59,952 nucleotides of DNA from Cohnella rhizoplanae. Lineage in GTDB: Bacteria; Bacillota; Bacilli; Paenibacillales; Paenibacillaceae. The notes beneath the pieces were generated by a model that was given only the letters and a program-made list of their open reading frames with translations, searched no databases and was not told where the DNA came from. Shown in pieces: positions 17,372-27,918 of this stretch. Each line of letters starts with the position of its first letter. Within the stretch, counting starts at the first letter, position 1. The stretch covers positions 1 through 59,952 of the forward strand of contig NZ_CAOJCN010000031.1 in the NCBI RefSeq assembly GCF_948329515.1. Direction: 5' to 3'. The translations under genes were made by a program, and so were the position numbers.

Positions 17372-17389
17372 TTATTTATCGATAAATAA
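17372..17389. promoter_or_regulatory. Palindromic operator upstream of the MFS gene
   Basis: A perfect 18-bp palindrome, TTATTTATCGATAAATAA, ends one base before the Shine-Dalgarno AAGGAG. It matches the tetR-side operator except for the two central bases. Confidence 0.8.
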
Positions 17390-17401
17390 GGAGTGATTTC
17401 A

Positions 17402-18826
17402 ATGTCAACGCTGCAAAGAAACCGAATGCTGGTCATCATCTGCCTCGCGCTGTTCATGGTCATGCTGGATACGCTGGTGCTGGGCGTGGCGCTGCCTTCG
17501 ATTCAGAAGTCGTTCGACGCGGGCATCGCGGATCTCGAGTGGTTCACCAACGGCTACACGCTGACCTTCGCCGTGCTGCTCATCCCGCTGGGCATGCTGG
17601 GCGAACGGTACGGCCGGAAAAGAGTGTTCCTGATCGGCATCGCCGTATTCACTCTGGGCTCGCTGGCCTCGGCGCTGAGCACGGATGCGCTCGGGCTTAC
17701 GCTCGCCAGAGCGCTGCAAGGCGTAGGCGGCGCGGCGATCGCGCCGATCAGCCTGACGCTGGTCAGCGCCGCGTTCCCGCCGAAGTTCAGAGCCGCCGCG
17801 ATCGGGATCGTGTCCGGCGTGTCCGGCCTTGGTCTCGCTACCGGCCCCCTCGTCGGCGGGCTTATCGTGAACGGCTCTCCCTGGCAGACAATCTTCTGGA
17901 TCAACGTGCCGATCGGCGCGCTCGCTGTCGCTTGCGGCTGGCTCTGGCTGCGCGAGTCGAAGGGCGAGGAGAAGCGCCTGGATATCGTCGGGCTGCTCCT
18001 GATCGCGGCCGCGCTGCTCGGCATCGTATTCGGTCTCGTCCGGGGCAATGAAGCCGGCTGGGGCGCCTTCGAGGTCTGGGGCTCGCTGGCCGGCGGCGTG
18101 GCGCTGCTGCCCGCGTTCATCGCCTGGGAATGGCGTCACCCCTTTCCGCTGCTGTCGCTACGGCTGTTCAAGAATCGCGACTACGGGGCGCTGATCGTCA
18201 CGGGGTTCTGGTTGTACGCCGGCATCTTCGGCGCGATCTTCCTGCTGACGCTGTTCCTCCAGCAGGCGCAGGGCTACTCCGCGCTCGGCGCGGGCGTCCG
18301 CGAGATGGCCTGGACCGGCGCCACGATGATCGCGGCGCCGCTGGCGGGGCTCCTCATCGGCCGCCTCGGCACCCGGCGGGTCCTGCTCGCCGGCCTGCTG
18401 CTTCAGACGGTCGCGCTGTGCCTGTTCGCGATCCTGATCCTGGCGAACGGCGCCGTATTCTCCTTTGCCTACCTGGCGCCCGCGATGGTGCTGGCCGGCC
18501 TAGGCATGGGGCTCAGCCTCACGCCGCTGTCCGAGGGAGTGCTCTCCGCCGTACCCGAATCGTCCTCCGGCGAAGCGAGCGGCGTCTCCAACGCGACGCG
18601 CGAGCTGGGCGGCGTGTTCGGCATCGCCATCGGCAGCCTCGTCTTCCGGCAGGGCGGCCCGATCGCGACGCCGGACGACTTCGGGGCGCATCTGACTCCG
18701 GTGCTGTACGTCTATGCCGCGATGCTGGGCGCCGCGTTCGTGGCGACGCTGCTGTTCTACAAGCGATCGGGGAGAGCCGCGCGCGAATCCGGCAAGGCGG
18801 TGACGGCCGCTGCGGCGATGGAATAA
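17402..18826 (+). CDS. MFS drug exporter, DHA2 (14-TM, EmrB/QacA) family
   Basis: 474 residues, about 14 membrane segments. Motif D-like LDTLVLGVALPSIQKSF at the start, motif A (GMLGERYGRKRVFLIG) between TM2 and TM3, and GPLVGGLIV with WRW-like WQTIFWINVPIG characterise the DHA2 drug:H+ antiporters. GTG 17393 is possible, but AAGGAG at 17388-17393 places ATG 17402 at eight bases. Regulated by the adjacent TetR repressor through the shared operator. Substrate unknown; likely a hydrophobic or cationic toxic compound. Confidence 0.93.
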   Translation: MSTLQRNRMLVIICLALFMVMLDTLVLGVALPSIQKSFDAGIADLEWFTNGYTLTFAVLLIPLGMLGERYGRKRVFLIGIAVFTLGSLASALSTDALGLTLARALQGVGGAAIAPISLTLVSAAFPPKFRAAAIGIVSGVSGLGLATGPLVGGLIVNGSPWQTIFWINVPIGALAVACGWLWLRESKGEEKRLDIVGLLLIAAALLGIVFGLVRGNEAGWGAFEVWGSLAGGVALLPAFIAWEWRHPFPLLSLRLFKNRDYGALIVTGFWLYAGIFGAIFLLTLFLQQAQGYSALGAGVREMAWTGATMIAAPLAGLLIGRLGTRRVLLAGLLLQTVALCLFAILILANGAVFSFAYLAPAMVLAGLGMGLSLTPLSEGVLSAVPESSSGEASGVSNATRELGGVFGIAIGSLVFRQGGPIATPDDFGAHLTPVLYVYAAMLGAAFVATLLFYKRSGRAARESGKAVTAAAAME

Positions 18827-18870
18827 CTGAGGCTTGGAGGATAGGTTAGCTAGCGCGGAACCTTCAAGAA

Positions 18871-18906
18871 AAAGAACGGCCGGAGCCTCATCGGCCGTTC
18901 TTTTTT
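18871..18906 (+). terminator. Strong intrinsic terminator after the MFS gene
   Basis: AAAGAACGGCCG (18871-18882) pairs with CGGCCGTTCTTT, with six T at the end. It insulates the mtl operon. Confidence 0.88.
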
Positions 18907-18971
18907 ACGTCTGCGAAAACCGCGATAGAAGGGGGGAATGCCGGTCCCGGATTCATAAAAAAATCAAAAGC

Positions 18972-18991
18972 TGTCAACAGTATGATTGACA
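18972..18991 (+). promoter_or_regulatory. Inverted repeat and -35-like box before mtlA
   Basis: TGTCAA (18972-18977) and TTGACA (18986-18991) form an inverted repeat with an eight-base spacer; the second half doubles as a perfect -35 hexamer, although the -10 at 17 bases (TGTTGT) is poor. A weak promoter needing an activator such as MtlR would look like this. Candidate only. Confidence 0.4.
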
Positions 18992-19104
18992 AAATCGCGG
19001 TATCCTTCTGTTGTCGCCGGATTGGGCAAGGGGTACCATAAATACATATCGGCCGCATGCGGATTCCCGCAAAAAGAAAGCGGTTAATCTAAGGAGGAAC
19101 CGAA

Positions 19105-20655
19105 ATGGAGCAAGCACGACATTCTGCTTCTAGCGGTGGAATAAGAGTGGGCGTCCAGAAGTTCGGACGATTCCTGAGCGGCATGGTCATGCCGAATATC
19201 GGAGCGTTCATTGCTTGGGGCATCATCACCGCATTGTTCATACCGACCGGCTGGGCGCCGAATTCGGAGCTCGCGAAGCTCGTCGATCCAATCATCAAGT
19301 ACCTGCTTCCGATCCTGATCGGTTATACGGGCGGCACCATGGTACACAAGACAAGGGGCGGCGTCATCGGCGCGCTCATGACGATGGGCATCATCGTCGG
19401 TACCGACATTCCGATGTTCCTCGGCGCGATGATCTGCGGTCCGCTCGCGGCGTGGGTGCTGAAGCAGTTCGACAAGTCCGTCGAAGGCAAGATCAAAGCG
19501 GGCTTCGAGATGCTGGTCAACAACTTCTCGCTCGGCATCATCGGCGCGGCGTTGACGCTGCTGGCCTTCTCCGGCATCGGGCCGATCATCGAGCAGCTGA
19601 CGTCCTGGCTGTCGGACGGCGTGGAGTTCCTGGTCAATCACAATCTGATCCCGCTCGCGAACCTCCTGATCGAGCCGGCCAAGATCCTGTTCCTGAACAA
19701 CGCGATCAATCACGGCGTGCTGAGCCCGATCGCGCTCGACGAAGCGTCGCGCACCGGCAAGTCGATCCTGTTCATGCTCGAGTCGAATCCCGGCCCCGGC
19801 ATCGGCGTCCTGTTGGCTTACATGCTCGTCGGACGCGGCTCCGCGCGCCAATCGGCTTCCGGCGCGGCGATCATCCACTTTTTCGGCGGCATTCACGAGA
19901 TCTACTTCCCGTACATCCTCATGAATCCGCGCCTGATCCTCGCCGTCATCGCCGGCGGCGTGACCGGCACGTTCACCTTCTCGCTCTTCGGCGCCGGTCT
20001 GGTCGCTCCGCCTTCGCCGGGCAGCATCTTCGCCTATATCGCGATGGCGCCGAAGGGCGGCCTGCTGTCGGTACTGAGCGGCGTGCTCACGGCAGGCATC
20101 GTATCCTTCGCGGTCTCGGCGCTGCTGCTGAAGACATCCAAGAAGAATGCGGAGGACGAGGATATCGAGGAAGCCCAGAACCGCATGAAGGCGATGAAGG
20201 CGGCAGGCACGCCGGCCGCGGCGGTTGCTGCGGCAAGCCCGGGCGTATCGGCCAGCCCGGCGGTCTCCGCGTCCGGCGCCGGGACCGCATCCGATACCGG
20301 CGCATCGCGATCGGCGATGCCGGATACGGCGGTCGTCGACGCAGGGCTTCAATCCGCGGTCTCCGCGGCTAACGGCAAAGAGGACGTGCGCAAGATCGTC
20401 TTCTCCTGCGACGCCGGCATGGGCTCCAGCGCGATGGGCGCGTCGATTCTGCGCAAGAAAATGAAGGCCGCGGGCTCGGACATCACGGTTATCAACACCG
20501 CGATCAGCGATATTCCGGAAGACGCGGACATCGTCATCACGCACAAATCGCTCACGGATCGCGCCAGGGAGAAGGCGCCGGACGCCGAGCATATCTCCAT
20601 CGACAACTTCCTCAAGAGTCCGGAATACGACGTGCTGGTGAACAGGCTGACCTGA
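19105..20655 (+). CDS. mtlA: PTS mannitol transporter subunit IICB
   Basis: 516 residues. Residues about 10-345 are the membrane IIC domain (GRFLSGMVMPNIGAFIAWGI; NNAINHGVLSPIA; ESNPGPGIGVLLAYM; FGGIHEIYFPYILM). An Ala/Ser/Thr-rich linker (about 355-425) leads to the IIB domain with phosphorylatable Cys435 in IVFSCDAGMGSSAMGA. It imports and phosphorylates mannitol to mannitol-1-phosphate, taking phosphate from MtlF. The IIA domain is a separate gene, as in Bacillus and Geobacillus mtl loci. AAGGAGGAA precedes the ATG. First gene of the mtlA-R-F-D group. Confidence 0.96.
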   Translation: MEQARHSASSGGIRVGVQKFGRFLSGMVMPNIGAFIAWGIITALFIPTGWAPNSELAKLVDPIIKYLLPILIGYTGGTMVHKTRGGVIGALMTMGIIVGTDIPMFLGAMICGPLAAWVLKQFDKSVEGKIKAGFEMLVNNFSLGIIGAALTLLAFSGIGPIIEQLTSWLSDGVEFLVNHNLIPLANLLIEPAKILFLNNAINHGVLSPIALDEASRTGKSILFMLESNPGPGIGVLLAYMLVGRGSARQSASGAAIIHFFGGIHEIYFPYILMNPRLILAVIAGGVTGTFTFSLFGAGLVAPPSPGSIFAYIAMAPKGGLLSVLSGVLTAGIVSFAVSALLLKTSKKNAEDEDIEEAQNRMKAMKAAGTPAAAVAAASPGVSASPAVSASGAGTASDTGASRSAMPDTAVVDAGLQSAVSAANGKEDVRKIVFSCDAGMGSSAMGASILRKKMKAAGSDITVINTAISDIPEDADIVITHKSLTDRAREKAPDAEHISIDNFLKSPEYDVLVNRLT

Positions 20656-20666
20656 TCGGCCGCGCG

Positions 20667-20694
20667 TCAGGCCGGCGGACGTATGCCGGCCTGA
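20667..20694 (+). other. Intercistronic hairpin between mtlA and mtlR
   Basis: Perfect 10-bp stem TCAGGCCGGC/GCCGGCCTGA with an eight-base loop and no T run. It may shield mtlA mRNA or lower mtlR expression relative to mtlA. Confidence 0.55.
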
Positions 20695-20786
20695 AGGCAG
20701 CATGCTCCCCCATATCGATACGGCTGACGCTGGCGTAGTTTACGCCGGCGTTCAGCCCATTTTGGATAGACAGGAATGATCCGTCG

Positions 20787-22895
20787 ATGAGCGTATCCAA
20801 CCGAACCCGGCGCATCCTCGAGCTGCTGCTGCGCAGCGGGCGGGAGATGACGGCCGCCGAGCTGGCCGCCGGACTCCAGGTCAGCTCGCGCACCGTGCAC
20901 CGCGAACTGGCCGCCGTGGAGGATCTGCTGGCCGGCCAGGCGGTGTCGCTGGTCAAGAAGTCCGGCTCGGGCATCGCCTTGCACGGCGACGAGGCGGCGC
21001 TGGCCCGCCTGCACGATATCGTGACCGCGTCGGAGGAGGCGGAGTTCTCTCCGGACGAACGCCAGATCTATCTGCTCTGCCTGCTGCTGCGGGAGCGAGA
21101 GCCTGTCAAGCAGTTCGCGCTGGCGCACGAGCTCAAGGTGACGGTGCAGACGATCGGCAGCGACCTCGAGGAGCTGGCCGGGTGGGTGGAGCGCTATGGC
21201 GTCCTGCTCATACGCCGCAGAGGCTATGGCGTCGAGCTGAGCGGCGGCGAGGCGGAGCTGCGCGAGACGATCCGGCAGCTGATCAAGCTGCGGCTCGACG
21301 ACGCGGAGCTGATCGCCAGCCGGAGCCAGCCGCCGCCGCATCCGCTGGACCGCATGCTGCTCGACCTGGCGGGCCATGACGACATGGCCGACATCGAGAG
21401 CGCGCTGTGGAGCCTGGAGAGCCGATGGGCAGGCAACCTGAACGAGCAGGTCTACACCGATCTGCTCATCCGGCTCTCCATCGCCCTGCATCGAATCCGG
21501 CAGGGCCGAACGGCGCCATCGGCGGCAGGAGCGCCCGTGCCGTCCCATCCGCCGCCGCACGGGGGATCACCGGCGCAGCGCGCAGCGGACGAGGCCGCCA
21601 AGCTGGCGGAGCTGCTATCGGGGCGTCCCGGCGTGGCCGTCGGTCCGGCCGAGACCGCGTATATCGCCGAGCTGCTGCAGGACGCGCACGGCAAGGATAT
21701 GGCGCTGCTGCCCGGCGACGATCTGGCGCTGGCGGATGCGGTCCGTCAGCTGATCCGGTCGGTCCAGGCTAGTTCGGGTATGGATTACGAGGAGGACCGG
21801 TCGCTCAGAGACGGCTTGTTCGAGCATCTGAAGCAAGCGATCCAGCGGCTCGGCGACGGACAGCGCATCCGCAATCCGCTGCTGGAGCAGATTCGCCGGG
21901 ATTACGGGGGGTTGTTCGCCGCAGTTAGAGAGGCCGCAGACCTGGCGCTGCCGCATCTGGCCGTTCCGGACGAGGAGGTCGGGTTCCTGGTCATGCACTT
22001 CGGCGCGTCCCAGGAGCGGCTCAAGCAGCTGCAGCGCGGCGTGCGCGCGATCCTCGTGTGCACGAGCGGGATCGGCTCCTCCAAGCTTCTGCAGATGCGG
22101 CTTCGCAAGGAGCTTCCCCAGATCGAGGTCGCGGACCGGGTGTCCTGGTACGAGGCCGCCCGTCTGGACGAGGACGCGTACGACCTTATTATTTCTACGA
22201 TCGACTTGCCGCTGGACGCCGGGCATTATATCAAAGTCAGTCCCTTGCTCACGCAGGCAGAGGCGGACCGGCTGCGCTCGTTCGTCCGCGAGGCGCCGTG
22301 GGGCCGGGAGCGGGCTGCAGCCCGGCGCGGAGACGTCGGCTATCCTGCCGCGGCGGCGGCCGACGCCTTCGCCAGGCTGCAGCGTCTGCAGACGACGCTC
22401 GGCGAGATCGTATCGATCGTCGGCGGATTCCGGACGATCGAGCTGGGCGAGGAGGCGAGCGACTTGTTCGCGGCGCTGGACGTCGCTTGCCGGCAGGAGG
22501 AAGCGCTGGGTCTGGTGAACGGCGCCGCCGCCGTACGCGACCGACTGCTGGGGCGCGAGGCGCAGGGCAGCCAGATAATCCCCGGCACCGGACTCGCGCT
22601 CTTCCATACGCGGGCGCCGGAGATTCTCGGCTCGACGCTCAAGCTGTACCGGCTGCGGCATCCGATCGCGCTGCCGCAGGAAGGCGAGCCGACGGCACAG
22701 CTCGACCGCTTCCTGCTGATGCTGGCTCCCCGCGCGCTGACGCGCGAGAGCCTGGAGGTATTAAGCGAGATCAGCGCGATGCTGCTCGACGAGGAGACGG
22801 TCGCGCTGCTCGAGGCGGGCGACGAAGCGGCGATCCGCGAGCGGCTGGCGGGGAACCTCAGGAACTTTTTTTACACTAAAACCGAAAGCGAGTGA
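20787..22895 (+). CDS. mtlR: PRD-containing mannitol operon activator MtlR
   Basis: 702 residues. Order: two N-terminal helix-turn-helix domains (about residues 5-60 and 85-150, with LELLLRSGREMTAAELA), two PTS regulation domains (about 175-300 and 310-420), an EIIB-like domain (about 425-515, VRAILVCTSGIGSSKLL with Cys) and a C-terminal EIIA-like domain (about 550-700). This is the full MtlR layout; activity is set by PTS phosphorylation of PRD His and IIB Cys. It is 131 bases after mtlA and overlaps or abuts mtlF. No strong Shine-Dalgarno (CAGGAA about 12 bases before), hinting at low expression. Confidence 0.93.
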   Translation: MSVSNRTRRILELLLRSGREMTAAELAAGLQVSSRTVHRELAAVEDLLAGQAVSLVKKSGSGIALHGDEAALARLHDIVTASEEAEFSPDERQIYLLCLLLREREPVKQFALAHELKVTVQTIGSDLEELAGWVERYGVLLIRRRGYGVELSGGEAELRETIRQLIKLRLDDAELIASRSQPPPHPLDRMLLDLAGHDDMADIESALWSLESRWAGNLNEQVYTDLLIRLSIALHRIRQGRTAPSAAGAPVPSHPPPHGGSPAQRAADEAAKLAELLSGRPGVAVGPAETAYIAELLQDAHGKDMALLPGDDLALADAVRQLIRSVQASSGMDYEEDRSLRDGLFEHLKQAIQRLGDGQRIRNPLLEQIRRDYGGLFAAVREAADLALPHLAVPDEEVGFLVMHFGASQERLKQLQRGVRAILVCTSGIGSSKLLQMRLRKELPQIEVADRVSWYEAARLDEDAYDLIISTIDLPLDAGHYIKVSPLLTQAEADRLRSFVREAPWGRERAAARRGDVGYPAAAAADAFARLQRLQTTLGEIVSIVGGFRTIELGEEASDLFAALDVACRQEEALGLVNGAAAVRDRLLGREAQGSQIIPGTGLALFHTRAPEILGSTLKLYRLRHPIALPQEGEPTAQLDRFLLMLAPRALTRESLEVLSEISAMLLDEETVALLEAGDEAAIRERLAGNLRNFFYTKTESE

Positions 22896-22900
22896 CCGAT

Positions 22901-23338
22901 ATGAGCATCCTGTCCGAAAACAAAGTCAAATTGAACGCATCCGCCGGCGACAAATACGAAGCGATCCGCCTTGCGGGTCAACTGCTGGTGGAAGCGGGGC
23001 ACGTAGAGCCCGCTTACGTCGACAGCATGATCGAACGCGAGAATTCTCTGTCCACCTATATGGGCGGCGGACTCGCGATCCCGCACGGCACGAGCGAATC
23101 CAAAGGCACTATCAAGTCTACGGGCCTCTCGATCGTGCAGCTGCCGGCAGGCGTCGACTTCGGCGACGGCGAGAAAGCGCACCTGGTCATCGGCATCGCG
23201 GCGATCGGCGACGATCACCTGGACATTCTGACGAACGTGGCGATGATCTGCTCGGACGACGAGAACATGGCGCGCATCCTGGCGGCCAAGACGCCCGCGG
23301 AGATGATCGAGATCTTCGAGAGCGGGGCAGAGGCATGA
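22901..23338 (+). CDS. mtlF: PTS mannitol transporter subunit IIA
   Basis: 145 residues. A single PTS EIIA (type 2, Mtl/Fru) domain with active His62 in MGGGLAIPHGTSE. It accepts phosphate from HPr and passes it to the IIB Cys of MtlA. A GTG at 22892 overlapping the mtlR stop is the alternative start; ATG 22901 gives the expected MSILSENKVKLN beginning. The stop overlaps the mtlD start by four bases. Confidence 0.95.
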   Translation: MSILSENKVKLNASAGDKYEAIRLAGQLLVEAGHVEPAYVDSMIERENSLSTYMGGGLAIPHGTSESKGTIKSTGLSIVQLPAGVDFGDGEKAHLVIGIAAIGDDHLDILTNVAMICSDDENMARILAAKTPAEMIEIFESGAEA

Positions 23339-24492
23339 AGGCCCTTCACTTCGGCGCCGGCAACATCGGCCGGGGCTTCATCGGGCTGCTGCTCTCCGGC
23401 GCCGGCTACGGGGTCGTGTTCTCCGACGTCAACAAGACGCTGGTGGACGCGCTTCGCGAGCGCGGCGAATATACGGTGACGCTGGCCGACGACAAGCAGG
23501 AGCAGCTGCGCGTCTCCGGCGTCACGGCGATCGACGGCTCCGATCCGGAGGCGGTCGCCGCCGCCGTGGCCGAGGCGGACCTCGTCACGACCGCCGTCGG
23601 CGTGAACATCCTGAAGCATATCGCCGCCGGCATCGCCCGAGGCATCGAGCGGCGCATCGCAGCGGGGGCGGGCCCGCTCCATTTGATCGCCTGCGAGAAC
23701 GCGATCGGCGGCAGCGCCCAGCTCAAAGCGCATGTGTATGGACATCTGGACGAGGAGACGCGGCGCAAGGCGGACGCCGTCTGCGCCTTCCCGAACGCGG
23801 CGGTGGACCGGATCGTGCCGATCCAGCACAACGAGGATCCGCTCGCCGTGACGGTCGAGCCTTTCTACGAATGGGCGGTGGACGAATCCGCCATGTTCTC
23901 CGGCTTCAAGCGGGTGGAGGGCGTACACTACGTGAACGATCTGACGCCGTATATCGAGCGCAAGCTGTTCACCGTCAACACGGGCCATGCCTCGGCGGCC
24001 TACCTGGGTAATCTAAAAGGCTACGAGACGATCCAGCAGGCGATGGCGGACGAGGCGCTCGTGGGCGAGGTGCGCGCGGTGCTGGACGAGACCGGCGCGG
24101 TGGTCATCCGCAAACACGGCTTCGATCCCGATACGCATCGGCAGTATATCGAGACGATCCTCGGGCGCTTCCGCAATCCGCATCTGACGGACGAGATCGC
24201 GCGCGTCGGCCGTTCGCCGATCCGCAAGCTGTCGCCGGGCGACCGTCTCGTCAGCCCCGCCCTTCAGGCGCACGAGCAGGGCATGGAGCCAGCGGCGCTG
24301 GCCAAGGTCATGGCGGCCGCGCTGCGCTTCGACTACCCGGACGATCCGGAGTCTGCCGAACTGCAGCGGTCGCTGCAGGATAAGGGCGTCGCGGAGACGC
24401 TGACGGCGTATACGTCCCTGCCGCCGGAGCATCCGCTGCACCGGCTCGCCGTCCGGCAATACGAAGCCCTCGCGGCGCAGGCGCCGGGCTGA
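23335..24492 (+). CDS. mtlD: Mannitol-1-phosphate 5-dehydrogenase
   Basis: 385 residues, the usual size. N-terminal NAD-binding motif HFGAGNIGRGFIG (residues about 4-16), then ACENAIGGS, VCAFPNAAVDRIVP and the catalytic region KLFTVNTGHASAAYLGNLKGY with the Lys of the polyol dehydrogenase family. Oxidises mannitol-1-phosphate to fructose-6-phosphate, feeding glycolysis. ATGA overlap with mtlF shows tight coupling. Confidence 0.97.
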   Translation: MKALHFGAGNIGRGFIGLLLSGAGYGVVFSDVNKTLVDALRERGEYTVTLADDKQEQLRVSGVTAIDGSDPEAVAAAVAEADLVTTAVGVNILKHIAAGIARGIERRIAAGAGPLHLIACENAIGGSAQLKAHVYGHLDEETRRKADAVCAFPNAAVDRIVPIQHNEDPLAVTVEPFYEWAVDESAMFSGFKRVEGVHYVNDLTPYIERKLFTVNTGHASAAYLGNLKGYETIQQAMADEALVGEVRAVLDETGAVVIRKHGFDPDTHRQYIETILGRFRNPHLTDEIARVGRSPIRKLSPGDRLVSPALQAHEQGMEPAALAKVMAAALRFDYPDDPESAELQRSLQDKGVAETLTAYTSLPPEHPLHRLAVRQYEALAAQAPG

Positions 24493-24546
24493 AGGTCCGC
24501 CGACGTTCGCCTCCGGCCGCTTTTATATAAAAAGGAGAGATGCCTT

Positions 24547-26267
<1,721 letters not shown>

Positions 26268-26268
<1 letters not shown>

Positions 26269-26531
26269 TGCTGTCAGAAACGTTTACCGTGATCCATCCT
26301 TCCGGTTTCCACGCGCGTCCGACCAAGATCTTCGTCCATGCGGCGACGCAGTACAACTGCAAGGTGAACTTGATCAAGGGCACCAAGAAAATTAACGGCA
26401 AGAGCTCGCTCGGCCTGCTCTCGCTCGGCCTGGCCAAAGGCGACGAAGTGACGCTGGAGGTCGACGGCGAACGCGAGGAGGAGGCGCTCCGCGAGCTGGG
26501 CCCCTTGTTGTCGAAGATCTACGAGGAATAA
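26268..26531 (+). CDS. ptsH: HPr phosphocarrier protein
   Basis: 87 residues. His15 in HPSGFHARPTKIFV is the enzyme I target, and Ser46 in NGKSSLGLLSLGL matches the HPr kinase site by exact numbering. Having His15 makes it HPr rather than Crh. The start is the ATG at 26268, overlapping the ptsI stop, with AAAGGAG nine bases before. Reversed order (ptsI before ptsH) differs from the usual ptsHI operon, suggesting a second, local copy. Confidence 0.93.
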
Positions 26532-26536
26532 CCGAA

Positions 26537-26582
26537 AATCCCCCGCAGGCGCCGGCGAAGGCGCTTGGCGGGGGATTTTTTT
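26537..26582 (+). terminator. Terminator of the mtl-pts cluster
   Basis: AATCCCCCGC (26537-26546) pairs with GCGGGGGATT (26568-26577), with a further GGCGCC/GGCGCT inner stem, then eight T. It also lies past the end of the convergent DUF4190 gene. Confidence 0.9.
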
Positions 26583-26587
26583 TAAGA

Positions 26588-27409
26588 TTAAGCGTCGAGG
26601 ATATTGGAGTAGTCGTTGTAGTTGAAGTTATTCTCCACCGACGCTCCGATGACGGCGAAGATGATGACCAGCACGATGATCGCGAAGTAAATCAAAGTAC
26701 CGACGATTCCGGTCACGAGGCCGGCGACGGCCATGCCGGAGCCTTGCTCGCCGCGCGCGCGGATCTCCTTCAGCGAGATCGCGGACACGATGATGGCGAC
26801 GATGCCCAGGAAGAAGCCGATGAAAGGAATGATGATCGACGCGATGCCGAGGATGAGTCCCGCCACCGATTTGCTGTTCGAACGCGCAGGCGGCTGCTGC
26901 GGATACGGACGGCCATAATCGTAGCCCGGCGGGCGGTATGGGGGCGAGTGCGCCGCGCCGCCCGCTTCGTGCTGGTGCCGGTCATAGCCCGTCTGCTGTG
27001 AATAAGCGGAGCTGGGAGGCGGCGGCGGATAGTGGCCGCCTTGATGCTGGGCATGATGCGGCGCGTGGTGCTGCGCAGCATGGTGCGACGCGTGCTGAGG
27101 TCCTGCATTCGGCGGATATTCGCCGCCCGGCTGCCAGCCCGGCGCTGCCGAAGGCTGCGACGCGTACGGCTCTTGCCGCTGCTGCGGCTCGTCCGCGCGG
27201 AAGCCGCTACCGGCCCCCTGCGCCCCATGCGCCGGCGTATGCTCGCCTGCGCCGCGGTTGCCGCTATCGGCTCCCGCGGCCTCGTGCGCGCGCGCCGGCT
27301 CGGCGGACGCGCCTGGCGAAGCGTCCGCCGCAGCGCCTGTATCCGGGGCGGGTCCGGGGTCCGAGGCCCCCGATCCGCTCCACGCGTTGTTCGAATCGTC
27401 GGATGTCAT
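26588..27409 (-). CDS. DUF4190 membrane protein with long His/Pro-rich N-terminus
   Basis: 273 residues. Residues 1-175 are disordered: Gly/Ala/Ser/Pro-rich, with a cluster of about ten His between residues about 105 and 125 (ASHHAAQHHAPHHAQHQ) and poly-Pro. Residues about 180-255 hold two membrane segments (SVAGLILGIASIIIPFIGFF and GMAVAGLVTGIVGTLIYFAI), the DUF4190 signature. The C-terminus ends NNFNYNDYSN. Family function unknown. ATG 27409 is eight bases from AAGGGAG; the TTG at 27415 is too close. The His cluster might bind metal; untested. Confidence 0.8.
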   Translation of the reverse strand: MTSDDSNNAWSGSGASDPGPAPDTGAAADASPGASAEPARAHEAAGADSGNRGAGEHTPAHGAQGAGSGFRADEPQQRQEPYASQPSAAPGWQPGGEYPPNAGPQHASHHAAQHHAPHHAQHQGGHYPPPPPSSAYSQQTGYDRHQHEAGGAAHSPPYRPPGYDYGRPYPQQPPARSNSKSVAGLILGIASIIIPFIGFFLGIVAIIVSAISLKEIRARGEQGSGMAVAGLVTGIVGTLIYFAIIVLVIIFAVIGASVENNFNYNDYSNILDA

Positions 27410-27918
27410 CGTCAAGTCTCCCTTTGCGGAAAGGCGTCAATTTTAATGCTGATAATGGCTCAATCCCGGTTGGCTAGGCGGTTCTACATAAGCGGAACGG
27501 TTCAGATCTTCAAAGAAGTGTGCGAACCCGGTATCAAAAGTGCGGTCGTGATGGGGGCGGAGCCTGTCCCCGAGTCATACTGATTTTACAAGCGATGTCA
27601 CGTTTCGACAACCACTTTTTGGCACCTAGCCGCCGAAGCTCGAACTATCCTATGCCGGTCGACGCCGGACGTATGCTACGCACACGGCGCGTTATTATCT
27701 TGCCGGGAACATAAAAAAAACCGCCGAAGGCGGATTTTAGGCAAATTTTAAGTGAGGGGGATCAGCGTTGGCTGATCGAAAAGAAAGTATGGGTCCTTGA
27801 CATCTATAATATTAGAATAACACGCCGGAAAAGAATAGTCTAGTCTTTTTCCTCATTTTTGTTATGATTTGGAATGCTCTTCCCGGAGGGGCCATTCTAC
27901 AGCGAAAAGAGGGTTCAT
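27410..27918. other. Gene-free interval between DUF4190 gene and ABC permeases
   Basis: 509 bases with no supportable gene. It contains a CCGCC-GAA-GGCGG hairpin flanked by A and T runs (27713-27738), a GATCAGC-GTTG-GCTGATC hairpin (27760-27777) and AT-rich promoter-like sequence (TTGACA near 27797, TATAAT near 27805, TATGAT near 27862). Nothing resembling a tRNA or known riboswitch was seen. Confidence 0.6.
27713..27738. terminator. Short hairpin terminator
   Basis: CCGCCGAAGGCGG (27721-27733) is preceded by eight A and followed by a T-rich run, so it could act in either direction. No gene obviously ends just before it. Confidence 0.55.

Noticed and set aside
19084..20703. 539-codon open frame on the minus strand
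   Set aside because: Mirror of mtlA, His/Asp/Arg-rich, no ribosome binding site.
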